From the NCBI GenBank assembly GCA_947172415.1, contig OX359195.1:2046001-2110000 (forward strand): a DNA stretch of 64,000 nucleotides. The letters run 5' to 3'. The stretch comes from Chondrosia reniformis (taxonomy: Eukaryota; Porifera; Demospongiae; Chondrillida; Chondrillidae). Made by a program: the position numbers and the translations under genes. The notes beneath the pieces were generated by a model. It did not search any database and was not told where the DNA came from. It saw nothing but the letters and a program-made list of their open reading frames with translations. Below are positions 33,001 to 44,203 of this stretch, in pieces. The first letter of the stretch is position 1; each line of letters starts with the position of its first letter.

Positions 33001-33135
33001 TGGGTCAGAGGGGGCAAAATGAAAATTTTCAAAATTTAGGGGGGGCAATGTTATGAGGGTGTCAAAGCTGTTTAGGGGGTTCCCAAAAGTCTAGTGGGGC
33101 AAAATCAATCCTAGGGGGACAAATGCCCCCCTCTA
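33000..33135. repeat. G-rich degenerate repeat
   Basis: AGAGGGGGCAAAAT, TTTAGGGGGGGCAAT, TAGGGGGTTCCC and CTAGGGGGACAAATGCCCCC occur in close succession, ending in a CCCCC segment complementary to the start. It resembles a worn terminal part of an interspersed element. Confidence 0.45.
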
Positions 33136-33317
33136 TGCTGCCCTGATAAAATATACCAGTGGCATTGCATAATCACCACATGTACATTGTAAAGTTGGAT
33201 TATGTGATATATATACAGCCATGTACAGTTAGGTATGATTTATGTTTATGACTGATCAATTTCCTAATGAAATGTTTAGTTACTACCACACTACAGATTG
33301 CCTTGCTTAGCTATGTT

Positions 33318-33572
33318 GTCTGTTGTAATTGAAAGGACCCAGATCTCCAAAAGGTCAGTGTGGAAGTCTTCATTACTCCTTACTTGATCAGAACACCATC
33401 TGACTTCTATATCTTCTTGACTTGGTGCAATGTCACGATGAAACCAGCCATATCTTGAACAAGACTGTGCAGTACTTGAGACACACCGCTGTCCATCCCA
33501 CAGAGGGTCCTCCCAAGCAATCCTTGCCTCAATCCTAGGAAAGCCAGCTTCACAATAAAAGTTATTACCAAC
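33318..33572 (-). pseudogene. Type II secreted-family C-terminal fragment, cut by the Penelope-like element
   Basis: Minus strand; codes for the last about 83 residues: VGNNFYCEAGFPRIEARIAW, EDPLWDGQRCVSSTAQSC, YGWFHRDIAPSQEDIEVRW, ending LLEIWVL. Homology stops exactly at 33572, where ATTAAGTATACATTTG begins and the Penelope-like DNA follows. The 5' part of the gene is not found on the far side of the element, so the insertion came with a deletion or the fragment was already truncated. Confidence 0.85.
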
Positions 33573-33588
33573 ATTAAGTATACATTTG
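33573..33588. repeat. 16-base direct repeat, left of Penelope-like element
   Basis: ATTAAGTATACATTTG, identical to 35047-35062 on the other side of the element. Interpreted as a target-site duplication or element-end repeat. The same word also occurs at 25732-25747. Confidence 0.7.
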
Positions 33589-35046
33589 AATAGGCCTGTG
33601 TGGCTAGGTAGGTTATCCATGCAGTTAATCATTTGTCTCTAGCCTTACTAGCCCAATTTATTACTCCAACGTTTCGATGCCTATATACATGGATCATCAT
33701 CAGGGAATGAAAAAAACAGTGTTGTTGTGACAGATATAACTAGCAAGATGAAGTGTTAACCAGTTCAAATCAAACCAAATCAAAACAATTCAACTGTGTG
33801 TGGTTACGTAATGATTAACAGTCTGGGGGAAGTTAAGTAATTACTGACTACATATTTAACAGAACCTGGTAGACAGACGGGAGTGGTCCACGCTCTCTGT
33901 TGAGGGGGCTTGCTCCTTGTGGATGTACCACGACTCCAGGTACGATCTTTGGTAGAAGGCCTGACAGGAGTCCAAAACCATGGCACTTGGCCAATCTACC
34001 TCATGATCAGTGTTCATGGTGTGTTCAGCTAATGCTGACAAGTTTGAGTTACCTGTGAACACTGCTCGCTGGTGCTCCTTCAGTCGTGCAGCCAAAGACC
34101 TCCTGGACTGTCCAACATAGGAGCTATTGCAGTCCTTGCATGGGATTCTGTACACTATCCCACTGCGTGCCTCCTGGGTACAGGATCCTTTGGCTGAGGT
34201 GCAGGATTCATCCGGGTGGTGGTCTGGCATGTGCGCAGGGCTGTCTTGCGTATTAGATGTCTGGGATAGCCGTTCTGTCCGAGTGCTCTGGAGACATGAG
34301 ACTCTACATCTGTGCACTGTAGTGGGTTAGAGGACAATGCCTTGGCGCAGTGGTAAAGGGTCCTGATCACTGACACCTTGTGTGCAGAAATGGTGGGACG
34401 TAAAGTCTAGGTACTTGTCTGTATGGGTGGATTTTCTGAACACTGACGTAGATATGGTTCCATCTGGATGATGGGTGAGAAGCACGTCCAGGAATTGAAG
34501 GAACTGGTTGTACTCTTTCTTGACTGTGAACTGGATATGTGGACTAGAATTGAGATGATGGTGGAAGGTGGGCACAGACTCTGTTGGGATGGCAGTACAC
34601 GTATCATCCACATACGTAACGCTTCCAGAAACAGGGAGGTGGGTTGAAAATGGAGATGGCTTGTTGTTCAATCTCTTCCATCACCAGGTTTGCCACTGTA
34701 ACCAATACCGGAGACCCCATTGCTGTGCCAAACGTCTGCTGGTAGTACTGTCCTCGGAAGGAGAAGAAGGTAGCATCCAAGCAGAGGCACAAAAGAGAGG
34801 TAATGTTCTGCACACTGAGGTCTGTCCTCTCACTCAAGGTGTCATCCATGGATAAGCGGTGGAAGGCAGCATCAACTGCCAGGTCCGTGGGGATGTTGGT
34901 GAAAAGCGAAATGACATCAAATGATACCAATGACTCTCCCTCTTCCAGCTCCTGGGTTGCAATGAAGTCTGCAAAGTCTTTGGAGTTATGAACTGCTGAT
35001 GAAGAGGTACCATCCAAAGGGTTGGGACAAATGTTGAGATGTTGAT
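33589..35046 (-). mobile_element. Penelope-like retroelement, 5'-truncated, RT plus GIY-YIG
   Basis: Minus strand. Reverse transcriptase: SFDVISLFTNIPTDLAVDAA, FGTAMGSPVLVTVANLVMEE, then TYVDDTCTAIPTES in a different frame (frameshift near 34625) and FLQFLDVLLTHHPDG. Downstream is the GIY-YIG nuclease: SGIVYRIPCKDCNSSYVGQS, with R-R-S-L-A-A-R-L-K-E-H. This RT then GIY-YIG order is specific to endonuclease-bearing Penelope-like elements. The RT N-terminus is missing; at least two frame changes (near 34625 and 34330) make it inactive. The 3' region has ACTCCAACGTTTCGATGCCT and ATGGATCATCATCAGG on the plus strand, typical of the family's terminal part. 16-base direct repeats flank it. Confidence 0.9.
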
Positions 35047-35062
35047 ATTAAGTATACATTTG

Positions 35063-35630
35063 GTTTCGTTTATACAGTGTTTTGTTCCTACGAAAACTAT
35101 GTGAAGACGTATGATACACAACGATCGATCGTCTTCGAAAAAACGATCATCTGTACTTTCTAAAGCATGCGGAACGGTCTTGCATGCGTAGGAACGCATG
35201 CACATGAGAAATGCTTCGTGTTAATTATAGTCCAATTGTCCAAGTATTTCACAAGTAAGCTAAACAAGTATCCACGTGTTTAACAGTTGCTAAGTTAGAA
35301 ACAGACTCATGTAACACAATCTGTACTTTTGACAAACATGTTTCAAGCTATTTACCATGTCATCATTATTGTTTACAATGCTTGCTTTGTAAACTGTGAT
35401 CAGACAAGGATGGAACTGTCAAATATTTCTTGAAGATGATATAATATTGATCTAATATAGCAATGAATATAATTAAGCAGGCTAATGCAATATTGTTGTC
35501 TTGATTATTACCACCTCAATTAATATTTGGAATATTATCTTTCATTCCTTATGGTACTTCCTTAGGTACTACCCTAAGGTAGTTAGCGAGTACCTTTAGA
35601 CACAATTTTATAAAGTTGGATATGTGAGGG
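35063..35630. other. No recognised gene
   Basis: Bases 35063-35215 differ in composition from the surroundings (ACGATCGATCGTCTTCGAA palindrome, GCATGCGTAGGAACGCATGC). This may be part of an element end. 35215-35630 holds nothing recognisable. 35630-36010 is the duplicated 3' flank of the type I gene (matches 1920-2260). Confidence 0.4.
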
Positions 35631-36017
35631 TCTAGTTAGTTTGAGAATTGAGCATAATATTTTCTAAAGTAATTCCCTTCTTCCCCTATATAACTTTCAG
35701 CTAATTTGAGCAACCATTTATTACTGCAGATTATTAATTGCAATATTTAATGGAATTTGGGTGTGGATATATACTTGAACATTGTAGTAGTACCATTTTG
35801 CTAAGAATTGATAACATTTGGTACTAAATCTATGTCTTCCACATTTCGTTTTCTAAGTAGAACTTATGAATATTGTTAATGACAAGTGAATATAACTTTG
35901 AATAATATCATTATAGGAATCCCTTTTCTAAATCTTTAGTTTGAAGTATTACAGAGTAAATGTAAAAAACTTTATTTGATTATACTATTTAAACTGAAGT
36001 CTTAATAGTTAGCTTAG

Positions 36018-37073
36018 TTACAACACCCAAATCTCCAGCAAATCAGTGTAGACATCTTCACTACTTCTTTCCCGATTTGAACACCACCTGACTTCTATAT
36101 CATCTTGTATTGGTTCAATCTCTCTGTGAAACCAACCATATCTGTCACAAGAATGAGCTGTATCAGCAACACAACCAGCTCCATCCCAAAGTGGATCAGA
36201 CCAGGCAGTTACATCAGATGTGGTAGTAGTAAAGCCAGTTTCACAGTAAAAATGGTCACCCACAAAATCAGGAACATTGTCAAAGTTAAAAGGATCTTGG
36301 TCTCTTGGACAGTATTGTGCACTGTCAAAATCTTCACTTCTACCAACTGCCAGTGTCCACAGATGCTGTCTTGGGCTACCACGAGTGATGGAGAGACCAT
36401 CAACATATGTCTGATCTATAGTTTCACCTGATGTTAGTTGAAATGCATCCATTTGCCCATACTGGTATCCTCTAGCAATACCACACACTTGAGAGTAAGT
36501 AATGTTTACTGGAAATGTGACTGGAGAGCATCCTAAATCTTTCCCTGTATTTTTACTAAGATCTCCATCAATACTCCTTCCACAAGCTCTCTGTCCTGTG
36601 TTGCTGTTAGATACCTCATTAAGACCAATTGGACACTCTGCTTCTGGATCAGTCATATTGATGTAGGCCACTCTTCTCCAGTCACTACTAGTAATGTTAC
36701 AAAGTGTTATTTCCTCTTCTTCAGGAGGAGGACAGTCTGAGGTTATGTGATCCATCAGTTGGTCTATCTTCTCACACAAGGAGCTGTTGAGCTCTTCAAT
36801 CTTCTTTTGACATTCTGCTCTTTCTTCTCCAATCAGTTGTTTTATTTCATCAAGCTGTTTGACAATGGTGCTGGTAAGGTTTCCAAGATCAGCACTTGAA
36901 GAGCTGTGACACTTGTCATAAGAGGCTTTTGCAAATAAAGAGAAGAATGACTGCCAAGATGCCATACTGGTAGAGTCATCATTGAGTGAGCACTGAGTGT
37001 CAGCTGTACTTGTGAGTATGAAGTGACTGGCCAATATAGTAAGGAGAATCCAATTCCATTTATCAGAATTCAT
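36018..37073 (-). CDS. Type I secreted coiled-coil / cysteine-rich protein, full length
   Basis: Single-exon gene, 351 residues, minus strand. Signal peptide 1-24 (WNWILLTILASHFILTSTA), coiled coil at about 61-112 (QLDEIKQLIGEERAECQKK), acidic linker PPPEEEE, then the cysteine-rich domain: WRRVAYINMTDPEAEC, CGIARGYQYG, YVDGLSITRGSPRQHLWTLA, FVGDHFYCETGF, DPLWDGAGC, DIEVRWC, ending LLEIWVL. Relative to the 341-residue type II protein it has a longer variable segment after ACGRSIDG (DLSKNTGKDLGC) and type-specific residues through the last 150 positions, while the N-terminal 165 residues are almost the same. It keeps an intact TATA promoter and is the best type I candidate for a working gene. 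Secretion is well supported; ligand and partners are unknown. Confidence 0.9.
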   Translation of the reverse strand: MNSDKWNWILLTILASHFILTSTADTQCSLNDDSTSMASWQSFFSLFAKASYDKCHSSSSADLGNLTSTIVKQLDEIKQLIGEERAECQKKIEELNSSLCEKIDQLMDHITSDCPPPEEEEITLCNITSSDWRRVAYINMTDPEAECPIGLNEVSNSNTGQRACGRSIDGDLSKNTGKDLGCSPVTFPVNITYSQVCGIARGYQYGQMDAFQLTSGETIDQTYVDGLSITRGSPRQHLWTLAVGRSEDFDSAQYCPRDQDPFNFDNVPDFVGDHFYCETGFTTTTSDVTAWSDPLWDGAGCVADTAHSCDRYGWFHREIEPIQDDIEVRWCSNRERSSEDVYTDLLEIWVL

Positions 37074-37180
37074 CTTTTGGATCCTTTGAGTTGTCTGATG
37101 AGATTTAGGAGCTTGCTTCTCTAACAGTTAGTGGTTCGTTAAGCTGCAGCTACAGTGATGAAGCTACTTTTATAGGAAAT
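37074..37180 (-). promoter_or_regulatory. TATA promoter of the type I secreted gene
   Basis: TATAAAAG on the minus strand (37167-37174), about 95 bases before the ATG, with the family blocks GCTGCAGCTTAACGAACCAC, GAGAAGCAAGCTCCTAAAT and GACAACTCAAAGGATCC. Confidence 0.8.
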
Positions 37181-37474
37181 GGAACCATAGTAGTGGTTAG
37201 GTTGTCATGGTTACTAATAACATTTCATTTTAGGAGTTCAATTGTTGTGGTTATATCAAGTTTGAACAGATCCATGTAGTCCTGTTAAGGAGGATCATGA
37301 CAGAGGTAGGACCTCTTGTAGTAGTAACATTTGTGATGCTATAATATGTTGGAACACCTGGGAGAACACCTCATTAACTAACACTGTTTGATCCTAAATG
37401 TCCATAATCAATAAAATATTAGATGAGCTACGTAATATATGAAAATTAACCAATGAAAATGTACATAAAAGAAT

Positions 37475-37910
37475 TGCCGGTGATGCTAAGTTCCCTCACT
37501 TGCCTGCTACTGAAAGCATTTGTATGATATATTTGGTGCACCTCCAGTAACTTGAGTAGCTCAAACTGCTGATCGATTTCCACTGGAGTATGTGGTTGGT
37601 TGAGATGGGTATTTTTGTGGCTTTCCATTTGATATTGAAATAGTTTCAGTTTGCACTTAATAATTTATCAGAGCCTGTTTGAACAAGTGATGTACTGGTC
37701 CAACCACAACTGTTTTATTTATTTATCACACTGCTGCTAGAGAGAGGTAACACAGTAGATATCAATTTATAGTAAAAACTCATTAATTCTCATAGGACAT
37801 TACATCAGTATAAGTTACAATATGGTAGTGACTGTATTTGTAAAATAAGTAGCTGAATTGGAAGAAGGTTGTGGGACAACATCTTCAAAGGAGTTGCAGT
37901 TCAATGTAAT
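37475..37910. repeat. R2 piece followed by R1 piece
   Basis: 37475-37630 matches the start of R2 (TTCCCTCACTTGCCTGCTAC). 37640-37910 carries the R1 blocks (GTCCAACCACAACTGTTTTA, AAGTTACAATATGGTAGTGA). The order R2-R1 repeats that at 3529-4620. Confidence 0.65.
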
Positions 37911-37911
37911 T

Positions 37912-38060
37912 TTAGGAGCTTGCTTCTCTAACAGTTACTGATTAGTTGAGCTACAGCTATAGGAAATGGAACCATAGTAGTGGTTATGTTGTTATGGCTA
38001 CTAATAACACTTTCATCTTAGGAGTTCAGTTGTTGTTGTTATATAAAGTTTGACTAGATC
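37912..38060 (-). promoter_or_regulatory. Orphan promoter relic, duplicate of 6300-6445
   Basis: Same truncated family promoter (TTAGGAGCTTGCTTCTCTAA, GAGCTACAGCTATAGGAAAT) abutting R1, without a gene body. Confidence 0.5.
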
Positions 38061-38589
38061 CATGTAGTCATGTTAAGGAGGATCATGACAGAGATAGAGG
38101 ATCTCTTGTAGCAGTAACATTTGTTATACTATAATATGTTGGAATGTTAAGAGCACACTTTGATGTATTCAGCTTGTTTGTCTGGGAGAACACCTCAATG
38201 ACTAACACTGTGTGATTGTGATTGCAACCACCGTGTTACAAATCAAACATCATTCAGTAAACTACCTTGAGGTAATGTGAGACAGTTTATGGCTAATCAA
38301 ACATGCTAATTAAAGTGTTTTGGTATCTGGGGATATATATTTTGTTATTCTCATTAGGCCCAACAGAGGCAATATAGAATCCTACAATAATATAATAGAG
38401 AATACTAATAATCTACTAAAATTTTGTAATACAAACATTCTTTTGAGATGTATACATACATTGTTTAGTATTCATGAGATGTTGCAAACACTATATATTA
38501 TCAACTTTACCCCAAATATGGCAACATTGTTTAGTATTAATAAGATGTTATACGGTACTCTACAGTACGGTTCTCCAGTCACTACTATA

Positions 38590-38980
38590 ATAATGTTACA
38601 AAGTGTTATATCTCTGTCCTGTGGTGCTGTTATATAGATACCTCATTAAGACCACTTGGACACTCTGCTTCTGGATCAGTCATATTGATGTAGGCTACTC
38701 TTTTTCAATTGAAACTGGAAATGTTACAAAATGGTTTACCAAATGAAGTTTGGAAATGAGTGTCCACTTCAATCTGAATGGAATGACTTGTATTCTCTTT
38801 GACTTCTGCTATTATATCCTTCAATCTGTTCATCTCCTCTTCTACATGTTTCCTTTCTTCTGAAAGTTGTTTCAGTTCACTAGTTGTAAACTGTGTAACA
38901 CTCTCATTCCGTCCCACTTCACTGTTCTGTTGATCTTCTCTTTTTCCTATAATATCTGCAATGTGTAAAATTCTAGACGA
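38590..38980 (-). pseudogene. Class B secreted-family fragment, duplicate of 7021-7395
   Basis: Minus strand, coiled-coil stretch GRNESVTQFTTSELKQLSEE, then KHVEEEMNRLKDIIAEVKEN, ending in a stop near 38705 before the family linker (T-D-P-E-A-E-C region at about 38640-38690). Substitutions relative to 7133-7327 are mostly conservative within the heptads, so the coding sequence was perhaps under selection until recently. Confidence 0.6.
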
Positions 38981-39029
38981 TCTCCCAATTGTATCAAGGT
39001 CATGTTATTGAGCTAGTTAATGGTTACAG

Positions 39030-39410
39030 TTTGTACTTTATAGTTTGTCTGAGACTATTTGGACAAGTGATGCAGCATGTCTGTTATCATGAGATGTAAT
39101 GGTCCAACCACAACTGTTCTATTTATTGTAGCAGCTAGAGAGAGGTAATTAACACAGTAGATATTAATTTATAGTGAAAACTTATTAATTCTCATTATAT
39201 CACTATAAGTTACAATGTAGTAGTAACTGTTTATGTAAAGAAGGTAGGTAGCCTAATTGAAATTGGGTTGCGGTAAACATCTTCAAAGGAGTTGCAGTTG
39301 ACTTGAGCTATATGTAGTGAACTGTATTTCAAAGACATGTTATTCTTATTTGACAAAACCAGTTTTGTTGCAATGAACAATGTGTCAGCATTTGAACATT
39401 AATTTATTGT
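39030..39410. repeat. Interspersed repeat R1, copy matching 7440-7800
   Basis: Same ordered blocks as at 7440-7800 with minor indels; part of the large duplicated block. Confidence 0.7.
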
Positions 39411-39706
39411 TAAATGGCTGATGCACATTAACATTTATATTTAACTCTTTAATAATCTAATATATACATGCTATTGTTGGATGATCACTTACGTATTACA
39501 TGCAACAGTTGACTTGAGGTATATGTACATGTAGTGAACTGTATTACAAAGACAAACTGTGACTGTCTCAGTGTTAATCCCAATATTAATATACAGTTAA
39601 ATGGGATGTTGTACGTAGCTGATGAATACCCATGGGAGAGGTTAAAATGTTTTATTTGGTATGAATTTAACTACGTACTGGGGAGTGCTGTATATTTATA
39701 AAACAA

Positions 39707-40055
39707 GTATTTCGAGTTTAAAAATTCGTGGGGCTACCGCCCCCCAAATTAACTTCAACTACTTGGCCGCATCGTCGGGATTTAATATATATATTCATAA
39801 TACTAACGATTGAGGACGCTTAAGTGTCCTAAACTTTATAAATAACGATGGAAAAGCTTCGTTAACTAAAGCTTCCTGAACGCCGCCATTTGCAAAAACG
39901 ATGTATTGACGTATAAATTAACTGTAACAATAGTTACGTATGAACTCGTATTATACATATATCGACGTATAAAATAGGTGTTATAATAGTTGCGTATGAA
40001 CCCGTATTATATATATATATATACACAGTACAAGTTACAATATACTAAGGTAATC

Positions 40056-40096
<41 letters not shown>

Positions 40097-40785
40097 AAAT
40101 AATTCATATGACTCCAAGAAAGGACCTAGAAACAAAATGGGCATATCATCAAGGGACAAGGGACATCACATGACATACGTATAATAAAGGCCTTGCATGG
40201 CCTTTTATGTCCTTGCGTACAAGTTACAAAATGGTCTCTAACCCTGTTGATTATGCGAATGCATGCATGCAGCTGACCGTCGGTATTCTTAGCTCCCTCA
40301 CAATGCAAATCAAATCTGCTGTGGTCATTAGCTGAGACCCCTTTAAGACTGGAACCTTTGTTGATATATGGCATTCATATGCATCATCTTCAGTCTATAC
40401 TAAGGTGTGAAAAGGTAATTGGTAGGCCATGTGTTCTAGCTTGCAATTGGATGATCTGTATCAACTACTACTCTCTACGCAGTAGTTGAGGATTTCAAAG
40501 CCTGCAACTATACGTACTATTTAAAATACTGATTATCCTAGGGGTCACTTGGATTTCTAACTTACACTGTGTAGCTAGTACTTGATTGTAATTTTAATAT
40601 TACATAGTCACTTGGATCTCTTATAATTGTAACTTGTACTGTGTAGTACTTGATTGTAATTTTAATATTATATATATCCTTAGTATATTGTAACTTATAC
40701 TGTATATATCTTTCCGTAACATGAAGCCGTACAATGTAATCGGCAAATGAAAACAATATAAGGGGCTGCCACAGGCAGCCCCTAA
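39707..40785. mobile_element. About 1.1-kb composite insertion with subterminal inverted repeats
   Basis: Present here and absent from the paralogous site at about 8150-8165. Near the ends lie inverted stretches: ACAGTACAAGTTACAATATA-CTAAGG (about 40023) and its complement CCTTAGTATATTGTAACTTA (about 40677). Inside are two copies of a GTATGAACTCGTATTAT-type unit (39930-40010), an (AAAT)n tract at 40055-40097, and a 63-base tandem pair (40548-40672). The edges are GC-rich (GGGGCTACCGCCCCCC; GGGGCTGCCACAGGCAGCCC). No protein is recognisable. Confidence 0.6.
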
Positions 40786-42020
40786 ATATGAATGGAGCAT
40801 TATTGTGGCAGAGCATCTGTTTGCTAACTGGACAACTGGTTTCCTACTAGTGCTGGACCATTGATCTGTGATTGTCACAGTGATACTTAAGATGAAAGGC
40901 CATATTGGTGGACAAAAGGGATTTTTGCATATAATAAATCGATGTTATAAGATGTTATTGAGCTGCTTGGCTCTTTTGTTTAGAAAAGGTTCTTTGTCAA
41001 TTAACAAAGAGTACGGCCTGACAGAGAAACATTTTCATAAAGGTACATAAGCCCAATTCTAGACATTGCTCGTATACCAATAAGGAATATGCTGAAGTCT
41101 TGCTGTGCCATTGGTTGCACAAATTGCATGCTTAAGGACAGTAATTATAAAATATCTTTCTGTTTTCTGATGTACTGTACCATTTATGCTTGCTATATAT
41201 CTCGTGCTGAATAAGGACCAAATGTTAAGCCGACTTCTCTAGCTATTCCTTATAGCTTCTTTTAGCATGAAGAGAGTAGTAATTTTCAGAGAATGTTACT
41301 GAAGTTTCTGTATTCATTTTATGGAAAAACATTCACCGGATAACTGTACGATTGAATTTCAGGACAACTATTAATAGCAGCAAGAATAGGTTTTACACCA
41401 AATAAAGAACTGGGAAGTTTATTATTAATGTCTCACCATTATATTATTGTTGATTAACAAAGAGTCTCTGTTTAGCCATAGGTTGCCAGAGGTATATACA
41501 AACACCTGAACCTTTCGTTATGCATATATGTTATATTAATTTACATATTAAAGCATTACCTCTTTTGCCCACCAATATTTTCCCCACTTCGTGCATATAT
41601 ACTATTTATTCATTCATAATGATGTGTTATCATGGTTACTAGTAGCACTTTTATCTTACGAGTTCAATTGTTGTTATTTCAAGTTGGAATAGATCAGCAT
41701 GTGGCTATATGTTAAGGAGGACCATTGCGAGGACCTCTTGTAACATTTGTGATGTTATAGTATATTGGAGCATTAAGATGCATTCAGTTTGTTTGTCTGA
41801 CAGAACATCTTGTTGACTTGCACTGTATGTTTCCAACCAATTTGTTAAAAATCAAACATACATTCAATAACCTATGCACAGGGAATAGGGTATGTATTAG
41901 AATGTGGCTGTGCAGATGTGACAGTTTTAAAATTAGTTAAAGGGATTAATGAAAACTAGTCAATTTCCTAATGAAATGTTTAGTAACTACGTAGTTTGCC
42001 TTGCTTATTTATGTTGTCTG
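40786..42020. repeat. Duplicated 3' flank of the type II gene (matches 8165-9384)
   Basis: Near-colinear with 8165-9384, including GGCCATATTGGTGGACAAAA and the TTTGTCAATTAACAAAGAG motif. No gene called. Confidence 0.75.
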
Positions 42021-42027
42021 TTGTAAT

Positions 42028-42842
42028 TCAAAGGACCCAGATCTCCAAAATGTCAGTGTAGAAGTTTTCATTACCTCTTATTTGATCAGCACACCACCTG
42101 ACTTTTATGTCTTCTTGAATTGGTTCAATCTGACGATGAAACCAGCCATATCTTGAACAAGACTGTGCAGTACTTGAGACACACTGCTGTCCATCCCACA
42201 GAGGGTCCTCCCAAGCAATCCTCGCCTCAGTCCTATTAAAGCCAGCTTCACAATAGAAGTTATTACCAACAAAGTCAGGTACTCTAGTGAAGTCAAATGG
42301 ATCTCTATCTCTAGGACATCTAGCTTTTAAGTATGGATTAAGTTCATTAAGACTAACTGCCAGTGTCCAAATATGCTTCCTTGGGTTGCCATGGGTGATG
42401 GAGAGGCCATCAACATATGGATCATTTATAGTACTTATTGGTGACTGCCAGAATGCATCCATTGTATAGTAAACATAACCTCTTGCATAACCACATACCT
42501 GAGAGTAAGTAGTATTCACAAGAAAGGTTACTGAAGAGCATCCTCCATCAACACTCCTTCCACAAGGTCTCTGTCCTGTGTCGCTGTTAGAGGTCTCACT
42601 AAGACCACTTGGACACTCTGCTTCTGGATCAGTCATATTGATGTAGGCCACTCTTCTCCAGTCACTACTAGTAATGTTACAAAGTGTTCAGACGCTTTTG
42701 CAAATAAAGAGAAGAATGACTGCCAAGATGCCATACTGGTAGAGTCATCATTGAGTGAGCACTGAGTGTCAGCTGTACTTGTGAATATCAAGTGACTGGC
42801 CAGTATAGTAAAGAGAATCCAATTCCATTTAGCAGAATTCAT
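42028..42842 (-). pseudogene. Type II secreted-family gene with coiled coil deleted
   Basis: Minus strand from the ATG at 42842: signal peptide and MASWQSFFSLFAKAS, then a direct jump to the linker region that normally follows the acidic segment (T-L-C-N-I-T-S-S-D-W-R-R). About 225 bases, the whole coiled coil, are missing and the frame shifts, so translation from the ATG ends after 69 residues at 42633. The C-terminal domain remains open from 42651 to 42028 and almost matches 9385-10410 (YVDGLSITHGNPRKHIWTLA, DPLWDGQQC). The TATA box is altered to AATAAAAG. Confidence 0.87.
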
Positions 42843-43459
42843 CTTTTGGATCCTTTGAGTTGTCTGATGAGATTTAGGAGCTTGCTTCTCGTTAGTGGTT
42901 GGTTGAGCTGCAGCTACAGTGATGAAGCTGCTTTTATTGGAAATGGCACCATAGTAGTGGTTATGTTGTCATGGTTAGTAATAACATTTCATCTTAGGAG
43001 TTGAATTGTTGTTGTTATATCAAGTTTGAACAGATCCATGTAGTCATGTTTCTCATGTTGGCAGAGTTTTACATATGTAGGTTAACCCTGTTTGAATATG
43101 TAGAAGATCTAGGATTGGCAAGTTGTCATATCTAATCCGATTAAGCAAGAAAAAGACCCTTGAGGTAATGTGAGACAGTGGATGGCTAACCAAAACACTA
43201 ATCAAAATGTTTTGGTATCTATTTTGTAATTTTCATTAGGCCCAACAGAGACAATATAAAATCCTACAATATTATAATAGAGAATACTAATAATCTACTA
43301 AACTTTACATTCTTTGAGATGTATACATTGTTTAGTATTAACAAGATGTTGGAAAACATTATACAGTACACTATGGGGTGCCATGTGGGTAAAAACACTT
43401 TATTAGAGGGCACAGTCTAAATATCGTAATATATAACTAAATATCAGGATGTGATACCA

Positions 43460-44200
43460 ACTTATATATGTATAAATGGTTGGTGCTTAATTGACTGTAG
43501 TATTGGGCGATTATTACTATAGTAGGTGTGATTTTTGTGTGGAATAACATATGCAATGATTGCTACAATTGCCAATGTAATTGTATTTAATTAGTGTCTT
43601 ATTGTGATTTTGTTGTAATATTACATTTCCACCTGAGGGAAGCATTTTGAATGGCCTCAAATGTACAGAATGTGGCTAACTACCACCAGAGGGTAGAAAA
43701 TCCATGCCTATATTCTTCATGCAGTTATCACAGTTTAACAATTCGATATAATTGTTTTTGTAACTAAGATGTGGTTATCATATCGTTTCTTGCTGACATC
43801 GCTATTCAGTGATATGATAGTGGTATTGTCCACCTCTACTTGACTGTATTACACTGCAGCCTCTCCTATAGTTTATAAGAACCTTCAATCTGTGGACGAC
43901 CTCTCTAATCTGTACTAAACATCAAACCAAGTCTGTTATAGTGCTGTGTTGTTACATGACACTGTAGTGTTAAGTAAATGTATATAGAGGGCTGCATTCT
44001 AAACCACTTTCCCATTATGTATATAGTTGGGCAGACTCTCCTATATACGTAACCTCCAAATGAATTGAAAGCACTTACTTTCACTGAAGCTGTAGTCTGT
44101 TAGTTGTTACCTTAAGCAAAGATAACTAATACTAGCAACTTGACCTGATGAGTCCTAATATGGACAAAACAGCTGTCTATGGCTCAGCCATCTTTTTGAG
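43460..44200. repeat. Duplicated intergenic block, empty-site copy
   Basis: Aligns with 4640-5168 plus 5830-6040. Lacks the TIR element found there. In the larger duplication this block has moved: it precedes a type I fragment here but follows the type I gene at 2-3 kb. The interval 43005-43460 holds only repeat-like AT-rich DNA. Confidence 0.7.
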
Positions 44201-44203
44201 TGG

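Noticed and set aside
34127-34991. Plus-strand open frames across the Penelope-like element
   Set aside because: Antisense shadows of the reverse transcriptase and GIY-YIG coding sequence.
36105-36431. Plus-strand frames opposite the secreted genes (also at 2374, 29518, 44148)
   Set aside because: They recur only because the antisense gene is conserved; they lack conserved starts and change length between copies.
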